Of a stretch of DNA of 64,000 nt, positions 26,283 to 35,136 are shown piece by piece. This stretch comes from Bacteroides congonensis (lineage in GTDB: Bacteria; Bacteroidota; Bacteroidia; Bacteroidales; Bacteroidaceae). The notes under the pieces were generated by a model. The model did no database searches. It was not told where the DNA came from and was given only the letters and a program-made list of their open reading frames with translations. Numbering within the stretch: the first letter of the stretch is position 1; every line of letters begins with the position of its first letter. The position numbers and the translations under genes are program-made. The DNA lies in the NCBI RefSeq assembly GCF_900130125.1, contig NZ_FQXY01000007.1, positions 372,001-436,000 of the forward strand, given 5' to 3'.

Positions 26283-27665
26283 ATGAAAAAAAGTACAAAA
26301 CTAATCGTTGCACTGTTGGTGGTAGTGGCAGCACTGGCAGTCACCTACCGGCTCATGCACCGGGTTCCTTCCAGTGATCTGGAAGCAAACGCCCAAATGC
26401 AGCAAATCATTACGGACGCAGGATGTCTGCGATGTCACACATCGACTCCTGACCTACCGTTCTATGCAAGTATGCCCGTTGCCGGAAAAATCGTGATGGA
26501 AGATGTGAGTGAAGCTTACCGTGCTTTCGACATGACCCAGATGGAAAAAGATCTGAAAGAAGGCCGTCCCTTTAATCCGGTAGACCTGGCAAAAGTAGAG
26601 AAAGTAATCCTCGACGGAAAAATGCCGCAGGCAAAGTATTATCTCGTACACTGGGGGGCTTCTTTTAATGATGCAAAAAAAGAAGTGGCACTCAGTTGGG
26701 TAAAGAACCACCGCATGGGGCTATACACGGACGTAGCAGTCGCTCCTGACTTTACCAACGAACCCGTCCGCCCCATCGCTGACTCTATTGCGGTAGATGT
26801 ACGCAAGGTCGTTCTCGGAGATTTATTGTACCATGACACCCGTCTGTCAGCCGACAACACCGTATCATGTGCCAGTTGTCACGGATTGGATACCGGTGGT
26901 GTAGACAACAAACAATATTCCGAAGGTGTAGGCGGCCAGTTTGGTGGCGTGAACGCTCCGACAGTCTACAACGCAGCCTATAACTTCGTTCAATTCTGGG
27001 ACGGACGTGCCGGAACTCTTGCCGAACAAGCTGCCGGCCCTCCGTTGAATCCGGTGGAAATGGCTTGCGAATCTTTCGACCAGATTATCGGCAAACTGGC
27101 GGAAGACAAGAACTTTGCTTTAGCGTTCAATGAAGTATATCCCGACGGACTTAGTGAAAAGAATATCACAAACGCCATCCAGGAATTTGAAAAGACATTA
27201 TTAACTCCCAACTCACGTTTCGACCGTTACCTGAAAGGTCAGAAAGACGCTATCACCACAGATGAAATCGCCGGATACGAGCTTTTCAAGAAATACGATT
27301 GCGCCACCTGCCACGTAGGAGAAATCCTGGGCGGACAGTCCTACGAACTGATTGGCGTAAAGCATGATTATTTTGCCGAACGACAGGCAGAAATGACTGA
27401 AGAAGACAACGGACGGTTCAAACAAACGCAGACAGAACGCGACCGTCACCGCTTCAAAGTTCCCGGTTTGAGAAACATCGAACTTACCGCTCCTTACTTC
27501 CACGACGGCAGTATGGCAACAATGGACGATGCTGTCCGTGCCATGGCCAAGTATCAGTTGGGCATCGACCTGCCACAACAGGAAGTAGACAAAATCGTCG
27601 GTTTCCTCCGTACGCTGACAGGCGAATACAAAGGCAAACTACTGACCAATAAGAACATGATTTAA
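26283..27665 (+). CDS. Tri-haem cytochrome c peroxidase (MauG/CcpA family)
   Basis: The 460-aa protein has an N-terminal membrane anchor (LIVALLVVVAALAVTY) and three CXXCH haem sites: CLRCH (48-52) in an added N-terminal haem-binding domain, CASCH (196-200) and CATCH (340-344) in the classic di-haem peroxidase part. The PYFHDGSMATMDDAV region near 400-415 is typical of the family. It reduces periplasmic H2O2 using electrons from the quinol pool, in the manner of E. coli YhjA, which also has three haems. Co-location with ccs genes fits. It is followed by a strong terminator. Confidence 0.92.
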   Translation: MKKSTKLIVALLVVVAALAVTYRLMHRVPSSDLEANAQMQQIITDAGCLRCHTSTPDLPFYASMPVAGKIVMEDVSEAYRAFDMTQMEKDLKEGRPFNPVDLAKVEKVILDGKMPQAKYYLVHWGASFNDAKKEVALSWVKNHRMGLYTDVAVAPDFTNEPVRPIADSIAVDVRKVVLGDLLYHDTRLSADNTVSCASCHGLDTGGVDNKQYSEGVGGQFGGVNAPTVYNAAYNFVQFWDGRAGTLAEQAAGPPLNPVEMACESFDQIIGKLAEDKNFALAFNEVYPDGLSEKNITNAIQEFEKTLLTPNSRFDRYLKGQKDAITTDEIAGYELFKKYDCATCHVGEILGGQSYELIGVKHDYFAERQAEMTEEDNGRFKQTQTERDRHRFKVPGLRNIELTAPYFHDGSMATMDDAVRAMAKYQLGIDLPQQEVDKIVGFLRTLTGEYKGKLLTNKNMI

Positions 27666-27694
27666 ACAATAAGAGAGCGAATTATCTACTAAGA

Positions 27695-27728
27695 AAGAAG
27701 ATGCCGGCAACAGCATCTTCTTTTTTAT
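27695..27728 (+). terminator. Terminator of the cytochrome operon
   Basis: AAGAAGATGC (27695-27704) pairs with GCATCTTCTT (27713-27722) within a T-run. Confidence 0.9.
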
Positions 27729-27739
27729 ACTCCAATCTT

Positions 27740-27771
27740 TTTGGACAGTTCAGTTATTTATTTTACTTTTG
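27740..27771 (+). promoter_or_regulatory. folD promoter (-33/-7)
   Basis: TTTG (27740-27743), a 20-nt spacer and TACTTTTG (27764-27771) match the Bacteroides consensus, 27 nt before ATG 27799. Confidence 0.8.
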
Positions 27772-27798
27772 CCCATCACCAATAAATACTCTGAAAAT

Positions 27799-28680
27799 AT
27801 GACTCTGATAGACGGAAAAGCCATTTCCGAACAAGTGAAACAAGAGATTGCAGCCGAAGTAGCCGAAATTGTGGCTCGTGGCGGGAAACGTCCGCACCTG
27901 GCAGCTATCCTTGTAGGACACGATGGTGGCAGCGAAACGTATGTAGCTGCCAAAGTAAAAGCCTGCGAAGTTTGCGGATTCAAATCTTCACTTATCCGTT
28001 ACGAAAGTGACGTGACCGAGGAAGAACTGCTTGCGAAAGTACGCGAACTTAACGAAGACAGCGATGTGGACGGCTTCATCGTGCAACTCCCGTTACCGAA
28101 ACATATCTCCGAACAGAAAGTAATCGAAACCATTGATTACCGTAAAGATGTAGACGGTTTCCACCCGATTAACGTAGGCCGCATGTCCATCGGACTCCCC
28201 TGCTATGTATCTGCCACTCCCAACGGTATCCTCGAATTGCTGAAACGCTACGAAATAGAAACTTCGGGCAAGAAATGTGTCGTACTCGGACGCAGTAATA
28301 TCGTCGGCAAACCGATGGCTGCACTGATGATGCAGAAGGCTTATCCGGGCGATGCCACCGTGACTGTATGCCACAGCCGAAGCAAAGATCTGGTGAAAGA
28401 ATGTCAAGAAGCCGACATTATCATCGCCGCTTTGGGACAGCCCAACTTCGTGAAAGCCGAAATGGTGAAAGAAGGCGCAGTAGTTATCGACGTAGGTACT
28501 ACCCGCGTGCCGGACGCAACGAAGAAATCCGGATTCAAACTGACCGGTGACGTGAAGTTTGATGAAGTGGCTCCGAAGTGTTCATTCATCACTCCCGTGC
28601 CGGGTGGCGTCGGGCCGATGACGATTGTATCGTTGATGAAAAATACGCTGCTGGCCGGCAAGAAAGCTATTTATCAATGA
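27799..28680 (+). CDS. folD: Bifunctional methylene-THF dehydrogenase/cyclohydrolase FolD
   Basis: ATG at 27799 ([17 protein letters not shown]) gives 293 aa, the usual length. Signatures are [17 protein letters not shown] (with catalytic Lys and the conserved Tyr), [44 protein letters not shown] (Rossmann NADP site) and [18 protein letters not shown]. It interconverts methylene-, methenyl- and formyl-tetrahydrofolate in the cytoplasm. It overlaps the CapA-like gene by ATGA, so the two are coupled. Confidence 0.97.
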   Translation: MTLIDGKAISEQVKQEIAAEVAEIVARGGKRPHLAAILVGHDGGSETYVAAKVKACEVCGFKSSLIRYESDVTEEELLAKVRELNEDSDVDGFIVQLPLPKHISEQKVIETIDYRKDVDGFHPINVGRMSIGLPCYVSATPNGILELLKRYEIETSGKKCVVLGRSNIVGKPMAALMMQKAYPGDATVTVCHSRSKDLVKECQEADIIIAALGQPNFVKAEMVKEGAVVIDVGTTRVPDATKKSGFKLTGDVKFDEVAPKCSFITPVPGGVGPMTIVSLMKNTLLAGKKAIYQ

Positions 28681-29831
28681 AACATTCGTTGTTTCTGATA
28701 CTCATATTTCTCTCCCTGTCCTGCTCCTCACGGTCGCAGGCAAGGAGAGATTCTATTAATAATACCTCATCTGATACCCTCTCCGCAGTTGACAGTATCA
28801 TACCTGCCGACACACTACGACTCCTTTTCGTAGGAGATTTGATGCAGCATCAAGGTCAAATCAATGCCGCCCGTACCGCAAAAGGCTATGACTATTCCAC
28901 CTGTTTCGAATATGTCAAAGAAGAAATAGGCAGAGCGGACTTCGCTATCGCCAATCTGGAAGTTACACTAGGCGGAAAGCCCTATAAAGGGTATCCTGCC
29001 TTCAGTGCGCCGGATGAATATCTGACCGCCATTCATGATGCCGGTTTCAATGTCCTCGTAACTGCCAATAATCACAGTCTCGACCGTGGCAGAGCCGGAC
29101 TGGAACGTACCATCCAGTTAATCGACACACTGAAGATTCCTCATGCCGGAACATATGTCAACGCCGAAACACGTGAGAAACAATATCCTCTCCTATTGGA
29201 GAAGAACGGATTCCTCATCGCCCTGCTCAATTACACGTATGGCACAAACGGCATACCCGTCACCCCTCCCAACATTGTGAATTATATCGACACAATGATT
29301 ATCGCCAAAGACATCGAAGCGAGCAAAGCCTTGCAACCGGACGCAATCATCGCCTGTATGCATTGGGGGATAGAATATCAATCCTTGCCGAACAAAGAAC
29401 AGAAGTTCCTGACCGACTGGTTACTCCAAAAAGGTGTCAGCCACATAATCGGCTCGCATCCGCACGTGGTACAACCTATCGAAGTACGCACGGACAGTCT
29501 GACAAACGACAAGCATCTCGTCGTCTATTCACTGGGAAATTATATCTCCAATATGTCTGCCCGCCGCACGGATGGCGGACTTATGGTAAGGATGGAATTA
29601 GTAAAAGATAGTACCACACGTCTCAATAATTGTGAGTACAGTCTGGTATGGACAGCCCGCCCGATGCAATCCGGGAAAAAAAATCATCAATTACTCCCCG
29701 TCAACCTACCGGCTGACTCAATTCCTTTACAAGCACGTAACTCGTTGAAAATCTTCACGAATGACGCGCGAACCCTTTTCAGCAAGCACAATCGGGGAAT
29801 AAAAGAATATACTTTTTATCAAAAAAAGTAG
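28677..29831 (+). CDS. CapA/YwtB-family metallophosphatase-like lipoprotein
   Basis: ATG at 28677 overlaps the folD stop and gives 384 aa. The N-terminus is a lipoprotein signal ([12 protein letters not shown], lipobox Cys about residue 16). The CapA fold is shown by [58 protein letters not shown] and [15 protein letters not shown], the residues that bind metals in calcineurin-like enzymes. Relatives take part in poly-gamma-glutamate capsule or cell-surface metabolism; the substrate here is unknown. The tail after about 330 is not conserved to my eye. Confidence 0.88.
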   Translation: MKHSLFLILIFLSLSCSSRSQARRDSINNTSSDTLSAVDSIIPADTLRLLFVGDLMQHQGQINAARTAKGYDYSTCFEYVKEEIGRADFAIANLEVTLGGKPYKGYPAFSAPDEYLTAIHDAGFNVLVTANNHSLDRGRAGLERTIQLIDTLKIPHAGTYVNAETREKQYPLLLEKNGFLIALLNYTYGTNGIPVTPPNIVNYIDTMIIAKDIEASKALQPDAIIACMHWGIEYQSLPNKEQKFLTDWLLQKGVSHIIGSHPHVVQPIEVRTDSLTNDKHLVVYSLGNYISNMSARRTDGGLMVRMELVKDSTTRLNNCEYSLVWTARPMQSGKKNHQLLPVNLPADSIPLQARNSLKIFTNDARTLFSKHNRGIKEYTFYQKK

Positions 29832-29872
29832 TAGAATCTTTTGGAGATTAAAAGATAATATCTATCTTTGCA

Positions 29873-29880
29873 CCGCGTTA
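29873..29880 (+). promoter_or_regulatory. -7 element of tRNA-His
   Basis: TATCTTTG, 15 nt upstream of the tRNA-His 5' end. Confidence 0.6.
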
Positions 29881-29895
29881 GAGAAACGCAGACAT

Positions 29896-29970
29896 GGTGG
29901 ATGTAGTTCAGTTGGTTAGAGCGTCAGATTGTGGTTCTGAATGTCGCCGGTTCGAGTCCGGTCTTCCACC
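29896..29970 (+). tRNA. tRNA-His (GTG)
   Basis: The anticodon loop contains GTG (29930-29933 region). The extra G at -1 opposite C73 is encoded, as in all bacterial tRNA-His. The D arm AGTTCAGTTGGTTAGAGC and T arm GTTCGAGTC are standard. Its 3' part from 29926 is the left copy of the 46-bp attachment repeat, so the gene remains functional after integration. Confidence 0.95.
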
Positions 29971-29971
29971 C
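29926..29971 (+). repeat. attL, 46-bp direct repeat within tRNA-His
   Basis: Exact match to 40997-41042, covering the anticodon loop to the 3' end of tRNA-His. Sequence diverges immediately outside both copies. Confidence 0.95.
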
Positions 29972-29979
29972 CTAGAGAG

Positions 29980-30014
29980 AGTCCTTGTAAGTTAGATACT
30001 TATGAGGACTTTTT
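29980..30014 (+). terminator. Element-supplied terminator for tRNA-His
   Basis: AGTCCTTGTAAGT (29980-29992) pairs with ACTTATGAGGACT (29998-30010) with two weak positions and a 5-nt loop, followed by TTTTC. It lies 9 nt past the tRNA end, inside the element. Confidence 0.85.
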
Positions 30015-30078
30015 CTTTGTTGGTAGAGTATCATTCAGGTGCTAAATCTGGTATAAAATAACCTGTTAAAGTCCAATT

Positions 30079-30094
30079 GTTGGCTAATTGTTGG
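30079..30094 (+). repeat. Possible integrase arm-type site, left end
   Basis: GTTGGCTAAT followed by TGTTGG resembles the exact GTTGACTAAT tandem at 40915-40935 near the right end. Arm-type function is inferred from position at both ends. Confidence 0.4.
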
Positions 30095-30115
30095 TGGAAA
30101 ATTACAATACCTAAC

Positions 30116-31390
30116 ATGCTGACATTCAAGGTAGAAATCAGAAAGAATGAAATGAAAGTTGGTGGAACTTTCAATGTGAAGATTAGAGTAACCTATAACA
30201 GAGAGGTTAAGAGGTTGGCCACTCATATCTTTGTAAGAACAGAAGACCTGACTAAGGACTTCAAGCTAAAGAATCCAAAGTACATCAAGGAAGCTGACAA
30301 ATTGGTCAGATACTATGAAGAATTATGCATGGGGCTTCCATTAGAGGCTTCCAATTTAACCTTAAGTGATGTACTTGATTATATCCAGAAAGAGAAGGAG
30401 AAGAATACTCCTATTGATTTTATCCAGTTCTGTAAAGACTGGTTAGCAGCTACAGAGGTCAAGGGTAAGAGAAATTATCAAACTGCCCTTAATACCTTCA
30501 TTGCCTTCTTAGGAAAGGACAAACTGAATACCAACCAAGTTAGCAAGTTGTTAATGATGGAGTTCATGGAATACCTTCACAAGAAAAGGGCTAAACAGGT
30601 GGTAGAACTTCAGAAGAAAGGAAAGAGAATACCCTCTAATAGAATGGTATCTTTATACATGGGGAGTATCAGGCATCTATTCAATGAAGCCAAGAAGAAG
30701 TACAATGACTATGACAGGAATGTCATTAGAATACCTAATTCACCTTTTGAGAATTTGGAGATACCAAAGCAAGAAGCAACTAGGAAGAGAGCATTATCAG
30801 CAGAGTTAATCAAGAAGATATGGGAACTGCCTTATATCATCAATACCAATGGTAGGGAAAGGTTATGCCCCTTTAACCTTGCTAAGGATTGCTTTATCCT
30901 TTCTTTCTGTCTTATAGGGATGAACTCTGCTGACTTGTATAACTGTAGTGAACTGGAAGATGGTTCAATTACCTATTACAGGACTAAGACAACAGGCAGA
31001 AGACTCGACAAGGCTAAGATGAAAGTAGATGTTCTTCCTATCCTGTTACCTTTAATGAAGAAATATGAAGATTACACCCAGAAGAAGGTGTTCTGCTTCT
31101 ACCACTTATACTCAACCTATAAGAACTTCAACAGAGCCATCAATCTTGGGTTAAAGCAGATTGGCAAGATACTCAAAATTGATGATTTGGAGTACTATGC
31201 TGCAAGGCACTCATGGGCTACATTAGCTGTTAACAAAGTAGGTATAGATAAATATACAGTTCATGCTGCATTGAATCATATTGATGAGGCTATGAAAGTC
31301 ACTGACATCTATATTGAAAGAGACTTCAAGATAGAGAATGAAGCTAACAAGAAAGTGATTGAGTATGTATTTAGCAACCATAATGAGTAG
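30116..31390 (+). CDS. Tyrosine recombinase (integrase) of the tRNA-His element
   Basis: ATG at 30116 (MLTFKVEIRKNEMKVGG) gives 424 aa; the frame extends to 30077. It has an arm-binding domain (VKIRVTYNREVKRLATHIFV), a SAM-like domain (IDFIQFCKDWLAATEVKGKRNYQTALNTF in part) and a catalytic domain with YRTKTTGRR, ARHSWATLAVNKVG and the Tyr of VTDIYIERD. The first Arg site reads IGMNSADLYN, lacking Arg as in other Bacteroides integrases. Position next to attL identifies it as the enzyme that inserted this element into tRNA-His. Only one CG occurs in the whole gene. Confidence 0.92.
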   Translation: MLTFKVEIRKNEMKVGGTFNVKIRVTYNREVKRLATHIFVRTEDLTKDFKLKNPKYIKEADKLVRYYEELCMGLPLEASNLTLSDVLDYIQKEKEKNTPIDFIQFCKDWLAATEVKGKRNYQTALNTFIAFLGKDKLNTNQVSKLLMMEFMEYLHKKRAKQVVELQKKGKRIPSNRMVSLYMGSIRHLFNEAKKKYNDYDRNVIRIPNSPFENLEIPKQEATRKRALSAELIKKIWELPYIINTNGRERLCPFNLAKDCFILSFCLIGMNSADLYNCSELEDGSITYYRTKTTGRRLDKAKMKVDVLPILLPLMKKYEDYTQKKVFCFYHLYSTYKNFNRAINLGLKQIGKILKIDDLEYYAARHSWATLAVNKVGIDKYTVHAALNHIDEAMKVTDIYIERDFKIENEANKKVIEYVFSNHNE

Positions 31391-31511
31391 TCTTGTTCAA
31401 AAGTGAAGTAAGTTTAACACAAAAGAACCTCTGTAATTGATTGAATTATGGAGGCTCTTTAGTATATTTGTTCACTTACAATCTATATACTAATTACAAA
31501 CTAAGTGAGAC

Positions 31512-33620
31512 ATGAGCATAAAAGACAGACTGGCAAAAGAACAAGCAGAAGTAGTACCTAATACTTATGGTGACTTACATGATGCATCTGTAGAGTACAT
31601 TGAGATATTATCCTCTAGGAAAGTAGGAGAAACTAAAACCATACCTCAAGACACAATAATAACTAGTTTGGATAACTTACTATTTGGCAGACCACCAGAA
31701 GTAATAAGAGAAGAAGTTGGTGACTCCTTCTGGAATCTGGCTAACTTCATAGATAAGATGCCTCATGGGTTAGTAGACAAGAAGATACCCGGCATTGGAG
31801 CCACTACCCTTGAGATAAACTCAAAGAGAAACTCAATCATAGTCCTTCCTACTAAGGCTCTGGCTTATGGTAAACACTCAAAGCATCCTAATACATTATA
31901 TGTAGGTAGTGAGATTAAAGGTGAAAAGGTCACTAATCAGCAGATTGAGGAATACTTGGCTAAAGATGGATACAAGAAACTTCTAGTAGTTGCAGACAGC
32001 CTAGGTAGGTTATTAGGTATCATAGGTAAAAACTATAGAGACTACTTCCTTATGATTGATGAGGTTGATGTTCTCCAGACTGACAACAACTTCAGACCCC
32101 AATTGGAGAATGTGATTGACTACTACTGTATGTTCCCATCAAAGAACAGATGTATGGTAACAGCTACCATGAAGGAGTTCAGCAATCCACTACTAAAGAA
32201 AGAATGTAAGTTCTCCATAACTTGGACATATAATGCCCGAAGAGATGTTAGGTTATTGCACACTAACAATATCACTCAGACTGTTATAGAAGAGATTATC
32301 TCCCATTCTATAGAGAAGATATTCATTGCCTATAACTCCATACTCCAGATAAGAAACATTATAGCATCACTAGATGAAGAAACCAGAAAGGAATGTGCTA
32401 TCCTATGTAGTGAGGCATCCATAAAGGAAGCAGGAGAATATTTTGCACCTAAACTAGGAGACAATAATACCTTACCTGCTAGGATTAATTTTGCCACTTG
32501 TTGCTACTTTACTGGTATAGATATAGAGGATAGTTACCATTTAATCACTGTATCAGATGTAAGAAGAAGCCACTCAATGTTGACCTTAGATAGGATGACA
32601 CAAATACATGGCAGATGTAGAAAAGATAATGGAGTATTAAGTGAAACTATCATATATAATACCTTAGGGTATGTATCAGTAATGGAAAGCATGGAAAAGT
32701 ACACCATTACCCTATTGAATAAAGCTAAGAAGGTACTCAAAGTAATAGATTCAGCAGATGATATTATGCAAGGTGACTATACCTTGATTGACCTATTTGC
32801 AATGGTTAAAGAAGCCATAAGAGAGAAAGCACAAGAAAGGATTGCAGGGAATGAGTTAATTAATCTAATTAGACAGAATGTGGATGGAGAATATGTACCT
32901 GCCTACCTCAACATAGATTACATCATTGAAAGAACCGACTTATATGCCTCATATTTTATGCCTGAAACCTTGAAAGAAGTACTAGGTAAACAGGTTAAAA
33001 TCATTAGCTACAAATCCCTATCTTATGATGTTTCTCCAGAACAAAACAGCATAGAGAAAACCAATAAGGATGCACAGAATAAGTTGACAGATAGTTACAT
33101 TCAAGAAGCCATAGATAGCATCAAAGTATTATCAACCACAGGGCAGTTGAATGATAATACCTTGTACTCATATACTAGACATTGCAGAAGTAAAACTAAG
33201 ATATTCTTAGAGAGATTCATCAAGCTATATAGGTATGTTGACCTTGATAGTCTACTACATCAACTATGGGAGATTAGAACAAGTAACAGTATAGTTTATA
33301 AGAACCTCAATAATGCAGTCATGTATTGGGCACTAGATGAAGAGCATCCTTTCAAGGTTGCAATAAGAAGAAGTTTCACCTTAAATAAGAGCTATTCAGC
33401 AAGTGAGATACAAGAGATATTAGCTCCTATAGTCCAGTATCATCTACACAAGATACTGAAACCTAGAAAATATGTAGCCCTATTGAGAAGCATATATGCC
33501 ACTGACAGGACATCTAGGAATAAGTACACCATCAGAGAAGAGAATCCTAGAGGATTTAAAGAACATACTGGCAGGATATCTACCAAAGAGAATAATTTGT
33601 TAAGGCTATTTATGTTATAG
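31512..33620 (+). CDS. Divergent superfamily 2 helicase
   Basis: This 702-aa protein has SF2 motifs: an unusual P-loop KIPGIGATTLE (residues 91-101), motif Ia-like IIVLPTKALAYG, DEVD (motif II, 183-186), TATM (motif III, 217-220) and QIHGRCRK (motif VI pattern QxxGRxxR) in the second RecA domain. The P-loop GIGATT replaces the usual GxGKT, with no Lys, a form seen in some viral replicative or origin-binding helicases. Whether it hydrolyses ATP is not certain. The C-terminal 270 residues have no family I know. It is likely the replicative or origin-unwinding protein of the element. The gene is extremely poor in CG. Confidence 0.75.
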   Translation: MSIKDRLAKEQAEVVPNTYGDLHDASVEYIEILSSRKVGETKTIPQDTIITSLDNLLFGRPPEVIREEVGDSFWNLANFIDKMPHGLVDKKIPGIGATTLEINSKRNSIIVLPTKALAYGKHSKHPNTLYVGSEIKGEKVTNQQIEEYLAKDGYKKLLVVADSLGRLLGIIGKNYRDYFLMIDEVDVLQTDNNFRPQLENVIDYYCMFPSKNRCMVTATMKEFSNPLLKKECKFSITWTYNARRDVRLLHTNNITQTVIEEIISHSIEKIFIAYNSILQIRNIIASLDEETRKECAILCSEASIKEAGEYFAPKLGDNNTLPARINFATCCYFTGIDIEDSYHLITVSDVRRSHSMLTLDRMTQIHGRCRKDNGVLSETIIYNTLGYVSVMESMEKYTITLLNKAKKVLKVIDSADDIMQGDYTLIDLFAMVKEAIREKAQERIAGNELINLIRQNVDGEYVPAYLNIDYIIERTDLYASYFMPETLKEVLGKQVKIISYKSLSYDVSPEQNSIEKTNKDAQNKLTDSYIQEAIDSIKVLSTTGQLNDNTLYSYTRHCRSKTKIFLERFIKLYRYVDLDSLLHQLWEIRTSNSIVYKNLNNAVMYWALDEEHPFKVAIRRSFTLNKSYSASEIQEILAPIVQYHLHKILKPRKYVALLRSIYATDRTSRNKYTIREENPRGFKEHTGRISTKENNLLRLFML

Positions 33621-33759
33621 AAGGTTAATATGTGACTAAATAAATGATAAGAATATTGGTATTATAGACTTTATTTGTTATATTTACAACTGATAATCAG
33701 ATACTTATAGAAGTAATACACCTCTAATATGGCATTGGCTATCAACAGAATTAACCTTA

Positions 33760-33837
33760 GGGTCAAATATCACCCTATACTAATTACCTTTAATCCTTTA
33801 TTACTGTAGGTAATTAGTATGGAGTGGATTTTGACCC
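33760..33837. repeat. 30-bp imperfect inverted repeat, origin or operator candidate
   Basis: Left arm 33760-33789 (from GGGTCAAA to ATACTAATTACCT) and right arm 33808-33837 pair at 25 of 30 positions around an 18-nt AT-rich loop. It ends 17 nt before the ATG of the winged-helix-like gene. There is no T-run, so it is not a terminator. A replication origin or an operator for the neighbouring DNA-binding protein is plausible. Confidence 0.7.
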
Positions 33838-33854
33838 CTCTAAAATAAGAATTA

Positions 33855-34529
33855 ATGGCAACAGTTAAGCAATTCACTATCATCCCCATTGAAGCTTGCA
33901 GGTACTTCAATCCAAAGCAACTCTACCTATTAGCAGGTCTCTATATTAATGCCTATCCCCAAAGGGAAAGCAACTACATGACAACAAATACTACTATCAG
34001 TCAGTTGTCAGAGCTTACAGGAGTAAGTACAAGTTATATCAAGGATTCCTTTATCCCCAGACTAAAGGAGCTAGAAGATAAAGGATATAGAGTAGAGACT
34101 ATACAGCCGCAAAAAGAGATTAGAAGGAACATCTATTATCTACCTAACCCTCCTAAGAATTTCAGAATTATATGGGCAGAGTTATTCAGTGACAGCTCTT
34201 TAGGTCCAGAAGAGAAAGGAGTTATGATAGGGTTATATTGCCTTTGTGTTAACAATGAGTTCAGAATAGACCTATCAGACAAAGCCATTTATAGTCACTT
34301 GGATATGGCAAAGAACACATATAAAAAGTATAGGGACTTATTGATTGAGAAGAAAGTAATCTGGTCTTCCCATGATGTTCCAATGGCACTAACATGGACT
34401 GAGCACATGGAAGCTAAAGTCCTTCTGTACCCTCACTTGGGTCACGATACTTGGATAGACAAAGTTATATCACATGTACCAGATGATGATGAAATCAAGC
34501 ACTACCTTGATACTGTTAATGATGAATGA
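33855..34529 (+). CDS. Winged-helix-like protein, possible replication initiator or regulator
   Basis: This 224-aa cytoplasmic protein looks like two helix-turn-helix units: TISQLSELTGVSTSYIKDSF (about residues 47-66), then LSDKAIYSHLDMAKNTYKKY (about 142-161). This arrangement is seen in plasmid and element replication initiators and in DnaD-like regulators. I do not recognise the exact family. The position, directly behind a long inverted repeat and a helicase gene, favours a role in element replication or control. It has only two CG dinucleotides. A stem-loop (34547-34578) follows. Confidence 0.55.
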   Translation: MATVKQFTIIPIEACRYFNPKQLYLLAGLYINAYPQRESNYMTTNTTISQLSELTGVSTSYIKDSFIPRLKELEDKGYRVETIQPQKEIRRNIYYLPNPPKNFRIIWAELFSDSSLGPEEKGVMIGLYCLCVNNEFRIDLSDKAIYSHLDMAKNTYKKYRDLLIEKKVIWSSHDVPMALTWTEHMEAKVLLYPHLGHDTWIDKVISHVPDDDEIKHYLDTVNDE

Positions 34530-34546
34530 ATGATACATACCCCAAT

Positions 34547-34578
34547 ATCCCCTGTTTTCCCACCAGAAGGCAGGGGAT
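34547..34578 (+). terminator. Stem-loop after the winged-helix-like gene
   Basis: ATCCCCTG (34547-34554) and CAGGGGAT (34571-34578) form an 8-bp stem. The following T-rich stretch is weak (TTGCTTTATAT), so it may be a modest terminator or processing site. Confidence 0.5.
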
Positions 34579-34771
34579 TGCTTTATATGTATATAACTAA
34601 TATATAGCAATTCCTACTGTCATCTGATATACAGTCTCTCTGATATTTTTAATTTTTATTTTAAATTTCTGCAAACTTGATATCTACAAGTGCACTCTAA
34701 GTCACAAAGTCTCCCTCCCCTTACCTTAGGAGTGGGATATCCCCCTCTGCAACAATAATAAAAAAACAATT

Positions 34772-35041
34772 ATGGAAAAGTTAAAGTTCTTAGAGACAGT
34801 GACAGTGAATGAGTTTAAGGCTCAAAAGGGAGTAAGTAAGATTGAAGTAAAGCAGAATCCTCATACAGGGAAGTGCTTCTTTGTTTATGGCTGTGAAACT
34901 GGTGCAGTAAGTGACAAGTTTCTTAATGGAGAAGTAACCAATCCTGTTATCTCTCAAGTATGTTCACCAGATACAGGTGACATGTTCTATATGCTGCACC
35001 AAAGAGGTGAAGGTGGAGCTATGACATTGGCAACTTTATGA
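34772..35041 (+). CDS. Small conserved-looking protein, unknown function
   Basis: This 89-aa soluble protein begins MEKLKFLETVTVNEFKAQKG. It has no membrane segment, no Cys pairs suggesting metal binding and no known domain that I can see. Coding potential is supported by its position as a separate cistron: promoter-like sequence and the ATCCCCCTCTGC motif upstream, and a strong terminator 23 nt after its stop. It may be an accessory protein of the element's recombination module, but that is guesswork from neighbourhood. Confidence 0.6.
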   Translation: MEKLKFLETVTVNEFKAQKGVSKIEVKQNPHTGKCFFVYGCETGAVSDKFLNGEVTNPVISQVCSPDTGDMFYMLHQRGEGGAMTLATL

Positions 35042-35063
35042 TGGTTGTTAATGTAGACCTCAA

Positions 35064-35097
35064 GGAGGCAAGTTTATTAGGACTTGCTTCCTTTTTT
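35064..35097 (+). terminator. Intrinsic terminator
   Basis: GGAGGCAAGT (35064-35073) pairs with ACTTGCTTCC (35082-35091) with one G-U, followed by TTTTTT. Confidence 0.88.
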
Positions 35098-35136
35098 CTT
35101 TATAGATTATACATCAACTATTAATATTATTCAGAT

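Noticed and set aside
28093-28407. ORF opposite folD
   Set aside because: Shadow of a strongly conserved gene, with no supporting features.
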